A stretch of DNA of 64,000 bases from Owenia fusiformis (Eukaryota > Annelida > Polychaeta > Sabellida > Oweniidae): NCBI GenBank assembly GCA_903813345.2, contig CAIIXF020000009.1, forward strand, positions 1,798,001 through 1,862,000, given 5' to 3'. Of this stretch, positions 36,219-51,300 are shown piece after piece; within the stretch, counting starts at the first letter, position 1, and each line of letters begins with the position of its first letter. Made by a program: the position numbers and the translations under genes. A model generated the notes under the pieces. It was not told the origin of the DNA and searched no databases. It saw only the letters and a program-made list of their open reading frames with translations.

Positions 36219-37587
36219 GCTTGTGATTGAACTAAACGTTATGAGAATATACATTTTAGATTTACATTTAAAAGCTTTTTTGTATGTTCTTTACATATAA
36301 ATGTGAAAACTAAATCAAAATGTGAATATGTTTAATATAACTAAGCAACTGAGTTATTCAAAGCACCGGTCATCGAACCATTCCAAATAATTTTAACGCA
36401 TTTTTTCCCTTTCAGAAGCTACTGACATGATCGTCATGCATGATAGTGTAGAACCATTTAATTTAGTGAAAATTAGATGAGCAATGTCCTCTAGATATAA
36501 AATTTTGTTTGTCAACTCGGATGGCTTTATTATTCCAACGAACGAAGTTCGGTAGGGATATAGTGAAGCCCTTCGTTAGTTCGTAAGTCGTCCGCCCGCT
36601 TGTCCCTCCAGAAGATAACTCGAATTCTAGATAAGATTTTATGTATATTTGGTGAAAAGATGTATATTAGTAAATACTTAAAGAAGTTACAAGTAGTTAT
36701 ATGCAATTTGAGCCAAAATGATCAATATTCTTATTTGAAAGTTTGGTAGTATATTCACAACATACATCTATTTCACATGTATGCCGTATTTTTCACCTTG
36801 ACCCCCAGGTGCCGTGAATGGAGGGTTGGGAAAACAGGAATTTGCATTTTGAGATGTTTTTGAAGAATAGCTTATATTATACTCAACTGAAAGGCAACGT
36901 TTTGAAGTATGGTTGCATATGATACAATCATCTCAAATATTCATTGAAGGGAAGAGTAGTTGGTAAATATTACATTGTGACCGTACAGATTCATGATTTA
37001 TAAAGTGTTCGTTGGGATTTGCTTCTCCGTGAAGTTGCCGTTTCTAGTTCATTTTGAAATATTTTAATAAACCAGTAAATATAAAACAAAAATTAGAATT
37101 AGAAGCAAGGGATATCATAAAATTGGTCAATGCTGCAACTTGGCTCAAATATGCTCAATTAATATAATCTACGATACACCTATCGGCGAGAAATGTACAT
37201 CAATAGCGTCACTAATTATGTTTTATCCTAGAATTGCAGTTCTTATTTCAAGCTTGATATTCTCTACAGCGTGAACTCAGATTTTAGCTGTGCAGACTAC
37301 AGACGCTGACTTACTCAAATTGAGGCCACAATCATACCGTGAATCGCATATGAGTACTGTCAGAAAGTTCCAGAGAAGTAACCTATCGTTCTACACGTGT
37401 ACCATATCAGGGTCCCGAAACATGTTCTTTATTATGAAAGAGTTAAAGGTTCTCGGCTCCGATGATTGACACCAGTGGCCCGATGATAGATATACAGGTT
37501 TTACTTGTGAAGAATTAATGCAATCAGTGCAGACTGTTTGGCATCAGTTGGAAAATGCGATACTTTCAATATAGGATACGTTCTAAA
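36219..37587. other. Intergenic, no gene seen
   Basis: DNA between the Vps62-type and Ly6-type genes. An AATAAA at 37066-37071 is a possible distal poly(A) signal for the former. I see no exon or repeat. Confidence 0.5.
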
Positions 37588-40500
37588 ATGGATGAATTTG
37601 TGATGTATTTTATGTTTTGCGCTGTCCTTCACAGTTTAGCAACAGGTAAGCTAATTTTAATAACTACTTGAAAACCTAGTTATCGATTCGTTTTAATTCA
37701 AATAGTGTGCTCGCGGAGTTGTTCTTAATAGGATTGTATAACCATTTATATAAATAAATATGCGAGGTTTCTAATTTAATTTAATTTAGTTCGGTGGTTT
37801 GTTGCTGGGGATATACAGTATTTACAGGTTTCAAGCGTGTATGTGTACATTCGAGTACGGAACACTAATTTCAAAACATAAACACCACATCTCATAAATC
37901 GCATTTTGACTAAACAGTCGTTTCACGTATTTCATTACTTTGTATTTTATCACTTTGTGTTTCATAACTTCGTATTTATATTCTGTATTGAATCAGTATT
38001 TTATTTGGGGTATAAGAATGATGAGTGAAATTAAATCAGAAATGACTTATTTATTTCGCAAATAATTTCAGAGAAAATGAAGCAAACTTCACGATTTGCG
38101 ATTTTCAACAATTTAAAATGATAACAAATAAGATGATTCCATCAGTATTAAATAATAACAAATAAGATGATTCCATCAGTATTAAATCTGAAACACAGCG
38201 TTGTCTGAACTGGGAATCGACCCCGGGCAAACAAAGAACAATATCAAAAATCAGATCCACCATCCTAGCTATTCCAAACCTCATTGTATTTTCCTTGAAG
38301 TTTTCTGACTGAATTATTGTACATTAGTTGACCAAGGGTAAAGATAACAAGTAAAACTATGGTTCTAGTGTCTTTTCAATACTTGATAAATGTCACCAAG
38401 TAATTGTTTTCTCCGTCTGGATTATTTATGAGGAAGAAAGAACGTTTTCGAGACAACTCAAATTGAATCGTTTTCTGATAATGTAATAGGTTGACTGTTT
38501 ATCGTTGTTTCGTGACCAAAGTTTAACGAAGGGCACCAAATGGGTAGAAAATTTAGTCAAAGCTTACCAAATGATTATACATGATTTTTCTTCTGTTTCA
38601 GACGTATTTTCCTCTCGAATGTGACCTTAATTTTCCTTATTGAAAGCGATTTTAATTTGTTTTACAAACTCAATACCTGGGTTGTTCACTATATGTTAGT
38701 TTTGCAATGGGTTTTATCCCTAGAGATGTTTTGATATCACAAGAGGGTCGGTGGTATATCACTTGATTTAACATTTTGGTGTTTTAATGAAGTGACCGTC
38801 TCGATGTTTTAAGGTAGTCGTTAACTTACAATGAATATATCTCTATAGGCTAAAGCATTGGAGTACTCGACGAGTGTTCAGCTTTAGTACATATAAAGGA
38901 GCAGGTAGGTTATCGCAAACAATTTCGGACAGTTCTAACTTGAATTATGAATATATCCTTATCACAAACACAGGTGTACCTTGTTTCTTTTAGACCCATT
39001 CATCATCTATAATAATTAAGTTAATTTGACTAATTGATATTAAAGAGGCAATCGACCAATCAACATACTTCTTCAAAATGTTGACCTAATTTTCAGTAAA
39101 AATTCAACCTTTTGTTACAATGTTGAATGCTTAATTGGAATGAGCTTTGAGGAAAAGTTTTATTTCCTAAAAGGAAAGTGGATTCCTCAGGGGACTTTAA
39201 CGATACTAAATTTGTATGACCAAAATGAGCTAAAACCAATGGATGGCATGAGTTTTTTTTAAATGGGGAAATAACATGGGGAACAATAATCTTAGGGAAA
39301 TTCAATTTTCCTTTCAAAAACTAATTGATACATCAAAATAAAGAATAGTAATGCGTTAAATAATATGTATGTATTAAAATGAGGTCAACATCATTGGAAA
39401 GGTGTCTGATTGACTTATTGTATATACTTTTCTTTGAGATAATGAATGGATCTAAAACATATACCTGTCTGTCTTCATGGTCAGAATATTTAACCATCTG
39501 AAATAGTTTGCCATACGTCCGTTTCCATAGCAACGGCCCGAGTGAAAATTATATTTTTCCTCGAATTCATGTTTGGTATCGGGACTTTCCAAATGATACC
39601 AAAATTCCGCTGGGGGTCAAAATATCTGAATCCTCCTCGTCTAATAACCGACCTGAATCTTTCAAGATATTGAAAAATGAATATTTTACTACATACGGAT
39701 ATATAATTTTCATTAATTTATTGAATTATACAGAGAAATGTCATCTTAATATCTGTATTTGTTGTAATACCGTGATTAATTAATAATAGGTAAATAGCCT
39801 CTTTAACCTGTAAATATGTTACATTGATTTCTATAAAACAAATTTGTTAATAAAAAACAGCAAAATAGTTAACAAAATATAAAATCATTTTTTCGAAGAG
39901 CAATAAAGAAAGTCGGTGACCTTTAATTTATATTTGCTTAAAATTAACATGCGTATGGATAATCTGGAGATAATGGGGTCTCTTAATCTCCTGCTTGCTA
40001 TTCCCTACAAGGGAATCAAAATGTTTTCTTGCTTTAGTAAAAAACAGTCTGTGACACCAACGTGTTTAATTTGTTTGATTATGAAGTACAATTATGTCAT
40101 GGTAAAGTTATTCTTAAGCCTCCCAAGTATGAAACCACCTTAACCTAAAGGTTCTCATTTACTGATCGATTTATAAGTGCAGCCATTGGAGTAAAACGTC
40201 TATATTGAGATAATCACTCTTCATTTAGAATCTATTAAATATTTTTGATGTCAACAGATATTGTACTGGTCAGTTCATGTACAAAATCTTTAATAAGCAC
40301 CCCAGTCTTCCAACAAATCTATTTCAAGACTTGTTTGATATCAACATTAATATTCATCATCATTACACAAGACAATTGCATTATTTTCATATCCCTAAAT
40401 GCTCTAAACTTTCCCCGATCTAGGTCCTAATCTTTGGAATGCTCTACCACATGATATTAAAAAATGCTCCACTCTAAATATTTTCAAATCTTCATATAAA

Positions 40501-43500
40501 AAGCTACTCATCTATCAATAATGTATAATGTCCAATATCATACTATACTGTTGATTTTATTCTGGTACCTGATTTTTGTAACATTTTTACATTGTACATC
40601 CTTAGATTAATTGTTAATACCATTTTTATATACCTACATGTAACATAATATAAGTGTTTTCTTTTATATGTAGTCTAGATGTCATTTTAATGATTTCTGT
40701 TAAACCGCAACATATACCCTCTAGGGTGTCTAGCGGCTTGTTTTTATAGTGTATATTATATAAGAATTATGAAATAAATTGAATTGAATTGAAAAGAATC
40801 AAACAATTTGAGATAGAAGGCCAGGGGGACACAACTAAATGCTTTAACATGTGTTTTCTCGATATAAATCACGATTCGTCTTCTCGAAAAAATTAAATCA
40901 AGATGTGTGGCCATGTTTTGCTATCATGCAGTCAAAACACTAACAAAATTACCAAAAAAGGTCGCACTTTTCAAATAAAATACACCTTTAAGCATATCAA
41001 ATCTAAATCATGTCTTAGAGTTGATCCATACATACACCTTTTTATTCTTGGACTAACCCCCGGTTATTTTTGCAAAGCCCAATTTCCTCCCAATATTCGT
41101 TGTAAACTCCCGATTATCCTAAACAATCCAGATTTTCTTCAGATTTTTTTTATAAAAATACAGATTTTCTCCCGATTTTTTTTTACTCGACAGGTATAAG
41201 ACCGTAGTCTTGCTTTTAAAATGCTATATATTTTACCACTCCAGCGGAAGGATCAATTGGTTGTGTTCCCCAACGCTTGATATTTCTTAAAGCCTTCGTT
41301 ACCAATCAAGGATACACGGAAACCCATTAAACCAACCGAAGTGGGTTTTAACCCTTTAAATAGGTCGAATCATATTAAGAATTTGCTTGTTTGTTTTTTG
41401 CCGAGTATAAAGAATAGAATCACGATGGTCGGGTTAAATATTGAGTAATCTGGTTGCAGAACCTTAGCATTAAAAAACTACTTCTAATAATGATAAATGG
41501 TTTAGAAGGTGTATAACTTGAAACCTGGACCATAACTCAACCTCCGCTGTAATGCACTGCTTTATGTGTACCTAGTAATAGAAACTGGACTCAGGGGATT
41601 TAAATGATTATTTTTGCTTGATTCATTTGGCTGTGATTGATGATACAAAGCTCTATGATATCTGTACAAATGGAAACTTGATTAAGATTTCTGATTGGTT
41701 GATGCGTTTTACTGAAATATATATTAGTTTAATGTTATCTACTGATTAAATAGTAGTATTAAATATGTATTTGCACTACAGGTGTTGCGATATGTCGTTT
41801 TGTATCGTTTTGTATTTAAAAGAATACATTCGTGTAGGTACTAACCCATTCTGACTTCGTGCATTATGTGATGGGATTTCAAATATAGAATGATATATGA
41901 TTCTTTATTGCTATTCAAACATGAATCTGGTCATCGATGAAGTAGAACAGTTCACCATTTACATTCCACAAGACTGTTGTATTTGATGAAATTAAATTTT
42001 ATATGCTTTTAGACAAGTTTATTATTTAGAAATACTGAATCGGGGTGTAGGGTTACAATTAATATTCGTTTGAAAGGTATTGAGAGGTTTTGTGTGTCAA
42101 AATATCATAGGAAATAAAATAATTAATTTGATGCAGAAAAATTATGAAAAATTAGTTTGAAAATCATTGCTTTGACTGAAAAAAACTGAAGTGGATGAGT
42201 CATCAGAAGTTCAGATCTGACTAAAGATTTTAGATTTGACCTTCTTAAAGTCAAAAAAGTGTCAAAAAGGAATTTTTCAACTTCATTGACCTTCTTATGG
42301 TCAAAAATGGTCAAAATGTCTTTTTTCAACGTGCTTCAAATTGACCAATTTTTATTTAAAAATCAGGATCTGAAATACTCATGCATGGAGAATGTCATAA
42401 CTTGCATTCATTCTTATCTTTAAATCGTACTTTCGTGTCTATGAAATTGTAATGTGTAAGAGATAATTGCTTAACCAATCATATTACTTTAAATAAAGGA
42501 GTAAATTAATGACTGATTAAACACTTCCAGAGTTTTTTTAAACTAAAATTCCAGAGAATGTGTTGATGCTTCGCTAAACACGTTTTCGAACGTATAAATA
42601 TTTTTAATAAACCGGATCTAGCTTCGTCTCAATCGCCCGAGCTTTTGGAGGTGATATGTTTGCATTTATGGTCACTGGAATGACATATGCTCGTTATCCC
42701 TCTCATATATCGTTTTCCAAATGAGAAGAAATATTGATACTCAAATGATTTTATGGGGATGTCGTTCTCTTAAAAAGCCCTAAATCATTAGACGTATCGC
42801 TGATTTCCTCGTAAATCGAAAAACATGTCTAAAATAGATCAACTAACAGATTTAGCGGAATCCATCGGCTCAAATATGTTCCGTAATATCATTGCTTGTC
42901 TAATTTTTAAGCAATTATCCAAAATCAACTAGACTGGCTGTCTTGTTTTCCCTGTTTAGCATAGATAAGTACGGATAGCATCGGTGTGTCTCTATTTATC
43001 AGTCACTTGCATGAACGCAATTTTATAAATTCCAAATACTGGTATATCCGTTCTATAATTACGGAATTATCACAAGTGTCTTGATATCGTTGTATTTTCT
43101 GTTTATTTGCCAGAATGAATATAGAATTAGTGAAATATTGAGCATTTCGTCTGTATGCCAACTAATTTGCTCTTTTTGTCTGTAGTTGAAATGTTGTAAC
43201 AATATAGACCCCTCAGGAGAAAATTGTAATTGTCGAGTATTTCCTTGTCATTGTAAGATATTTATTTAATTAAGCGTTGTTCTTACCTTCAAAAGATAGC
43301 TAGGTTTATGTACAACAGGATAAAGATGTAAAAAATTCATACATGGGTTTCAGATATTTTATAATGATGCTAGACCGTTTGCCTTTTAATGATTCACAGA
43401 GTGAAAAAGAAAAAACTCATGGTTAAAATGACTAGTTTCGATGTTTCCATTAACCACGTGATTTCAGCATATCAATACAGCTAGTCCAGTGGTATTTTGC

Positions 43501-46500
43501 AATTAGGTAACGTCCCTAGGAAAAGCCCTTAAATGAGGCAAAAAGTAAAACCAATTCATTTACAAACTATTGAAAAGGCCTATCATATCATTTCGCTATG
43601 TGTTACCGAATCACCTCTAATTCGATTTTTGGAGCGTGTAACAAATTATGTTCTTAGAGCGAGATGACCAGACATTTGTTTTCACCTATCGTGATTGTTT
43701 ATTCGTCTTCATGCGTTCCGACTATCTATCAATAATTGGGCAAAAGGCTGGCAAAAATCTGGATCAAGTTTTCGAGTTTCAATATCTCACTGAAGCTATT
43801 CAAGTCAAACACAATTAGAGGCACCTGGTTCTTTTTTCACAAATATCTCTCTCCTAGATTTTCCATTTTTTTCTTAATCCTTATCGCATTTGTATGTATG
43901 TATAATTTATTTACCTCTTAATCAAAGAGAGTTACATTCATATAAACATGTAGAGAAAATCTACTAAGATTATAATACATATTAATTTTGTGGACATATT
44001 TGGCTTCCAAATAAATCCAATATGAATTGGAACGCTTAAATGAGGTAAAACGAAACTCTGGTGAAACGTCAGTTTGTGTATGCGATGGTGTTTCTCGCGG
44101 CCTGGGGGTATTACCCGTATAGCATTCGTTTTACTTAAAGGCCGACTTTGCATATTTCCAATGTTTTGGGGCAAAATAAAGACTGCATTTTTAAGAACCC
44201 TATCTTTCCTTTGACACCAACAACAGCTTCAACTGACAACATCAAAGCTGCTTATATTAATACATCAAAATTTATCAATGCGAAGTTGTTTGTATTACAC
44301 GATACATTCATTTTAATAGAAGTGTCACCATCTTTTAAATCAAAAGTAATTTAAAACATGGACTTTGTTTAGCATTTGCATGCACTACTAATGATCTCTG
44401 AAATTCAATTTTTTTCTATGTGAGTTATTTTTTCCTTGGTTCAATATTAAAGCAAATCAAACTTTGTTTCATATTTGAGCGAGTGTTCGAGTAACATGTT
44501 TCAATGATTATTTTTTATTTTTTATTCTTAATTAATTATTAAGTATAGTTGGCCTTTTTAAGCATTCGCTTATAGATAGCTTCGAACTGAACTCTGCGCA
44601 CGGGATATACATGGCGGTATTCTTTGAAATTGATAAAATATAAACGGCACTTGCATCTAAGTGTCTTACTATATTAGAGCTCAATTGGGAATCCGGAGCG
44701 AAAAGTAAGTCAGCGCATGTAAGTGACATGACGCGTTTGTCTGATAACAATGAAATATCCATCCGGGAATAAATTCCGATTTGTTACTTTACAGTCGTAG
44801 TTTCAATTTTTGCAGCTAAATCGAAGCGATTAATACGAATGTCACACTTATTGACGTATGGCAGTGCAATAAATGATGACGTAATCAAACGATTTATAAG
44901 TTATACGGGAATAATAAACTTGCTAATATGCGAGTCGCATAATCAGTCGAAATGTTGACACATGCGCAGACCTCTATTTAGTGATATTTTCATTTCAAAT
45001 ATGGCGGCCAATCCGATGTCTGACGACCCTTACAAAGAATCTAGGCAGTGTGCAATTTTACCTCCTGTGAAATAACAAGTGGAATTTAGTAGTTGTTTTG
45101 TGTTTTATTATCATTCTGCATCGTAATTCTATGTGATGTGGTGTTGAAATGTCAGCAGAAATACATATCCATACGATAATCGAGTGAATCAGATAACAGA
45201 TTTTTCGAAAACACGTCTCGTGCTAAGCGTGTAAAAACTTGTATTAACATGCTCAAAAGTGCCAATGTGCACATCAATGTCAAGCTAAATCAATGTTGTG
45301 TCTAAAACAGGTACCTGATCTACTCAAAACAGCTTGTCATTCACATATACACGCTTAGCAAACACGGCGAAATGATCTGAATCTTGGAATTTCGTTTGAG
45401 AGCTAGTAATGTTTGCTCCGGTCTTCGTCATAAGTGTTCATCAGACTTCACGCATGCTCAGGAGAAAAACCATCAACCAATCACGTTTATAAATCAATTT
45501 TGCGCATGCGCCTTACAACGGTAAAGAAATTTGTATTTATAAACGAACCAATTTGAGATAACCCGATATCAGTCGGAGAAATCTGACGATCTACGAAACT
45601 CACTTCAAAAAATCAAATGCGGACTGACGGCGTATTCTACTATGTTTGGATCTAAGATTTTCAGCATAGATAAAGTCTTTTATGATCTTTCGAATGAGGT
45701 AAGTCTCTAGTTCGAAAGACAATCGTATCAACTTGAACAAAAGTTGAGTTTTGACGAAAAATTTTAACATGCGCAGAAGTCCCATTTTCGTTGTACCATA
45801 TTGACTGTAATCTCGCAATTAATATAAATCTAAACACACGTATAAACACGTCTCGCTGGCAAAATCGCTGGTAATCGTATCCGACTTATTCGAGGTTTTA
45901 TCAATAAACATGATTTTATTGATCATTTATTTGAAAATATGTCACGAAGAAGAAACATAACGTTTTTACGTAATTGCTTATTGGGATCTTAAAGTTGTCT
46001 ATATAAACAAACGTACCCAGTTTCATCAATTTCGGAAGCGACACATTGAATATTTCGCACTTTAAAGTAACACTTTCTTCACTGTTTTACGTTTGAACGT
46101 ACTAGCCTATGAAAAAGCTTGTCCTAAAATGCCCGGATGAGAAAGTTATTTCAGGAAATCAAATTTTGCCTCGGGAAAGCAAATATCACACTGTACGAAA
46201 TCAGCATTTATATACATGTACTTTATAATTTTTGCAGTTGACGGATTCATGTGTGTTCAGTGTGACAGTGACGAAGATCATGCATGCCTTTCCGATCCAC
46301 CGGCTCCAACGAACTGCACAACGGCATGTGATGACGGGGATGAACTTGGTATGTTTGTCCCCGGGAGTGGGGCCGAGTGTAAAGACGGCTTCCTGCAATA
46401 CACTATGTGCATGAATATCAAAACGATGGATGAAAACAGTAAGTTATATATAAATGGTAGTATTATATGTTGTTAACTACGATTTTGTGAAATTTATAAT

Positions 46501-48394
46501 CGATCGGTTGGTTCGTTCAGGGCACGTTTACCTTGGTACATTAGTAGATAGAATTGTTACTGCAAAGAAATACAATTTTTATGATCGGCAAATTTAAAAC
46601 TAACTCCTGAGAACGTAGCTGTATGCTATAATATTGAATTATTAACATTTAATATACATAATTCTGTAGTATAGAGAAGTTATGATGCCTTAAAGGAGTC
46701 ATACGTGTACTTGCTTGATATATCGGGTCCCCTGTGTACAGTATATAATGTTTATTTCATCATAGAGATTAGATTTCGCATTTCAATATTCCATTATAAG
46801 CAGAAAGTAGAACATTTAATAAACGAATGAGTTGCAAAACGTGAATTTATTGGACATACATTCTGAATTTTGCATAATGATCTGTTCCTACGGAGTAATT
46901 ACCCTCTTAACATGTACATCCATATTGGTTGCATCCTCGAACATTTTGCAAGTTAATATCCAATTTTGTTTCGCACAAGATTTTATATTCGATTTTTACA
47001 AAGGACCATATGCACTCTCCACTGGGATCTCCCCATGAGAAAAAAATAATTCATATGATTTTTCAAAATGAGTATTCTACTTTAATTATTACATTTATAT
47101 GCACACTAGTATCTTGTTGACCTATATATTCAGCACTGTATTGATGTATAGGCCACTTATTAGGGTCATAATTCAATCATGAAGTGTAGAGGCATAGATT
47201 CCAAACCAGGAAGTAGTTTTGTGTCTGTCAAAATCCATTTGCATCCTAAGCATCCCTACATCTAATCCAAATATGTTACTACATAATGAAATATAATAGT
47301 GTATCTCATACTTAAGTGGGTTTGGGGTAGATATCACTCGGGAATATATATCATATCTGAGGAGCGGGCAGGATATATTGTATATGTCCAGCTCTAGGCC
47401 AAATGCGGGCAGATATAATATATATAAGTTGTATGATTTTTGATAAGTCTAAGAGTTGTTTTGGAGCATTTTTCTATATGATGAAAAAATGCACAATCTT
47501 TTAATTTTAAGTATGACCTGAATCGATTGCAAACTTCATATTTGCACATTTGCTGAGATAAACCATTTGTGTCATATTGTGAAATTATTAAGTTTGCTAT
47601 CGATTCGGGTCATAGTGTATTTTTGGTATTTTTGTGATAATCAATGGAAACCAATGGCCTGTACAGGGATCTGCTAATATCCTCATGTTAAGTCAATAAT
47701 GTACAGCCCCATGAACGTCAATACAACCTTATTAAACTAAATGTCCCCTATCTCAGCCTATGTGTGCCCAAGCACTTGAATATTTTCTAAAGAGTTATAT
47801 GACATTCTATACTTCATGTTACACCTAAGAATTATTCATTTTGACCATAGGGGTATTTGCCAATAAACGCACTTCTTCCTTTAACAAATCCATCAATGTA
47901 TTACTGAAGGTATGCGCTGGTTTATCAGTACGGTCATTCTGAGCAGCAGTTAATAATTAAGAATTTAAGCGAAATTACCTAAAATATACGTGAACTGCAG
48001 TGCATCAATTTCAATCTGTAGAGTAAAAATATAACCTTGACAACCACTCGACGAATGACCTTGGGTGGGTTATTGGATATATAATGCAGTGCGGACACAC
48101 GTTCCCTTGCTATGAGTGAATATGATATAAAGAATAATTAAAATAGCAGTATGTGACCATCGTTAGGTATCACGTTATGTCGAATACGTTGTAATTTCAG
48201 GTACAAAAGTCCTCAATATGGTGAGAACATGTGCGAGCTCGGACTTTGGAGACGGATGCCAGTCGGGATTTGATGACTCTGGAACTCCAATAAATGTCTG
48301 CACTGTATTTTGCCACATAGATGGCTGTAACCATAGCAATGTTATAAGTGCTTCCTTTTGGTCAATTGTTCTGCTTATCTTTCCATTGCTATGA
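37588..48394 (+). CDS. Ly6/uPAR-type GPI-anchored protein
   Basis: Three exons, 37588-37645, 46238-46438 and 48201-48394, joined by phase-1 introns, encode 150 residues. Exon 1 supplies a signal peptide (MDEFVMYFMFCAVLHSLAT). Exon 2 begins the mature domain with FMCVQCDSD and has CTTAC, EC and MC cysteines. Exon 3 adds RTC, GC, NVCTVFC and the terminal GCN typical of Ly6 domains, then a hydrophobic end (SFWSIVLLIFPLL) directly before the stop, as in GPI-anchored proteins. It is expected to be an extracellular membrane-tethered binding protein. Exons 2-3 are secure. Exon 1 is inferred from phase and hydrophobicity across an 8.6-kb intron and could be replaced by a nearer one. Confidence 0.75.
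38120..38187. repeat. Tandem duplication of about 34 bp
   Basis: The unit containing aacaaataagatgattccat occurs twice back to back in Ly6 intron 1. Confidence 0.85.
38196..38285 (-). repeat. Possible tRNA-derived SINE relic
   Basis: On the minus strand, TAGCTAGGATGGTGGA resembles a pol III A box, and GGGTCGATTCCCAGT about 45 bases downstream resembles a B box. The cloverleaf is not convincing, so I read it as a degraded SINE head and not a tRNA gene. Confidence 0.3.
40245..40805 (+). mobile_element. CR1-type non-LTR 3' fragment
   Basis: Decayed coding sequence gives HHHYTRQLHYF and then GPNLWNALPHDIKKCSTLNI, which matches the HxYxTR...GPxxWNxLPxxIK end of many CR1-like elements, followed by a stop and a 3' UTR. 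The 3' end is a short ATTGA repeat (ataaattgaattgaattg), as expected for this group. It is 5' truncated, frame-broken and lies in Ly6 intron 1. Confidence 0.75.
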
Positions 48395-51300
48395 GGGATA
48401 CGGACAGTGGCGTTTTTTGGATTCCAATGTTTAATAAGGACGTTGAAGTATTTGAGTTTTGATGAAAAGTAAAGAACTGACGAGTTTAGAAATGCATGTA
48501 TCGAAAGGATTTGCCGGTGATAAGAAATGAAGTCAAGAGGTAATAATATAATGTTGGGGATTCGTAATGACATAAGCTTCGCTCAGATTTTAAAGAGCAT
48601 GAAACAAGCTTTACATCCGGGCTTTACATGCATGTAAATGTGGGCATCGGTTACGAGCATGCGCTCCGTATCAGTTTTGTTGCGGATGCGATATACTGAG
48701 TTGAGATGTTGATGATGTCTACTTCCAGTGACCCTAAGAAGGGGGGAGGGCAAAATGAGGCAACAATTAGATACAAGAAAGATGGTGTGACAAAACGAAG
48801 ATCTAAAAGTGTAAGGACAAGAGTTCGATGATTTGAGATCATGATCCACGATAAACACATGACATTTCATCAAAACCCTTGGAGGGATTTTCTGTCACAT
48901 TGAACATTCAAATTAGTGACGAATTACTGAATTCTCCTCTTCATATTTACCCGATCAGAAGCATCATATGAAGCGAAGAAACCTTTTTGGAAGATTAATT
49001 AACAGAGGCGCATGATTTGAATGTGTTGACATTTATGAGGATGATCGTCATTGCAGGAAACTCCCATTGGGCAGTAGAATTTAGCATCTTAGAATGTTAC
49101 CACCCATGCCCATTGTTTCCGAAGGCAATATGTGTTTAACAATTAATCAGAATGGACAAGTTTCTTGTCAATATTTCTCAGTTGATTTTCTGCATTTTGT
49201 CCATATTTGACAAAAGTCCGGATTCTGGTACGTAGTCATAGCGATAGCCGCGCCTCTTTATTCTCTCTCGCAAACGGCAGATAAGAGGGGCTCTGGCATA
49301 CAAGAATGGTACGTACTCAATTCGACAATTAAAAAAAATTATTTGACAATTTTGACATTTGGCCACTTAAAACATGGTGTGAGATCTTAATGTAAATAGT
49401 TAAAGTACATAATGTTTGTCTATATGTAAATAACCATTATTAGATCAAGATATATGGTTTGGAAATGCCATATAGCTATTCAATTGGCAATGATCGGAAA
49501 GATCGTCCATTCTTGATAGTTTTGATATGGTTGCTTTTTCTTTTCTTAGATTCGATGAAGATTAGTTAACAAAGCGCTGAAGATTGATAAACAAAGCTTA
49601 TCAAGAATGGATTGGACCTTACTTATGTATTCATGGAATCTATATTATGTATGTGACCATGTACATATATATGTTGTACCTTAATATCACCCCATGCAGA
49701 AAGATCGCCTAAAATTACATTCGTATGATGCGAAACTCGACATTCAGCAGGAAACTATGAAGAACCCATGAAGCAAATTAGTTTTTTGGAGTGTGTTACT
49801 TTATTTCCTTGTGGACCTAAATGCCTAACAATTTATACATATTTTTCTGTTTTGAAAAATTCGATATGTGAATGTATATTTCTTAGTTTTTCAAAGAAAT
49901 CTACAAATATTTCGTTGCGGTTTTATCTTAACATTGTGATTTCAATCACCGCCATCATTTTTCAAAAGTGTAACCTTGAAGTATCAGAACATCATGCTAT
50001 TCCCACATATAGCTTAATGTGACTGTCATTCACCATTTATTATGCAGTAAAAGTAATTTGCAATTGCTTCATTGGTGACAAAATGTTTCGAGTTTCCTGT
50101 TAAATATCGAGTCTTGCATAGTACGAATGCAATTCTAGGCGTTCTGTCTGCATGAGGTGTAATATGCACGTCATTCGATTGTAAGGGGATCTCATTTTCG
50201 GTCATCGTGCAGTATTTACGAGTCCTTTGGAAAAACGTTCACTGCATTTTATTGTCGTTTTTTAATCTCGAATTCGCAAGGGAATAATATAAGCTATAAT
50301 GTAGCTCTTAAGTTTATAATAAACCATGTGGCTTTAAAAAGCTCCTGATAAAACGCCATAGGAAAATTGTGTAGCGTATTCCATGGCAATTGACTTTACA
50401 CATCTTTTATATTAGAGTTATCTCACATATAGAGAGATTTTATCACGGAGAGCATGTCCTCCTTTGGCTGGCAGAAACAAAGGTCTTGAAAACTAGCCAC
50501 GGCATCGGGCATATTGATTAGTTCTTCTAATATCAGTATATATATATATACGGTGTGTATAAATGACAACATCATTTGATATATTGGTAGATTCCCGCCT
50601 GAACGATCTCGATGTCAAAACTGGTCAGTATCAAGAAAAGGTAGCGGCAGTTACCTTCACATTCAAGATGGCGGACATTAAGTGTCGACTTCAATATTTT
50701 TAGTTTTCATCAAATTAAACCTTTTTATAGGGTTAAGATTAAAAGGTGGATTTGATCGAGTTGATTGGATTCATGTACCAGTAAAAGTTGGATTGGATCT
50801 TCAAAATATGTAATGGAATATGAAATAACGTTTTTTTCTTACATTCTACAGAGTATTTTGTGATTACTCGACCCTTTGAGGAATGATAACAAAACAACAA
50901 CAAATACATACTACAACAATATTATTTGATGGATACTCTTTAACTGCATTCCTTTTTAAATCGACTTTTATAAGGCATGATCAACATAGATCTGTAGACA
51001 AAAGCTGTCATTCAAATAGATGGTCGGATGTTCTCAAAATATGTGTGCTATGTTCTGTTTGGATTGAAAACAAATGATATGGACCTTCAAAGCAGCCAGC
51101 TGCCTTATGATTTATAAATGCCTAAATACCCCTTAAATAAATATGATTGTGTATCAGAAAGCGGGTACCAGGTCACACTTCTTTCCAAACCATGCAAAAT
51201 TATGTTACATCCATTAATTGACATTGTGGGTAAGAGAAGAGCACCAATCTTCAACAGAAAAACATCTTAGATAAATCCATATTTTGAAAATTCCCGATCC

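Noticed and set aside
40903-41199. Open frame of 98 codons on the plus strand
   Set aside because: Low-complexity Phe/Ile/Lys sequence with no family match, inside Ly6 intron 1.
45001-45075. ATGGCGGCC short frame (24 codons) as a first exon
   Set aside because: No convincing donor or downstream partner exon; stops quickly.
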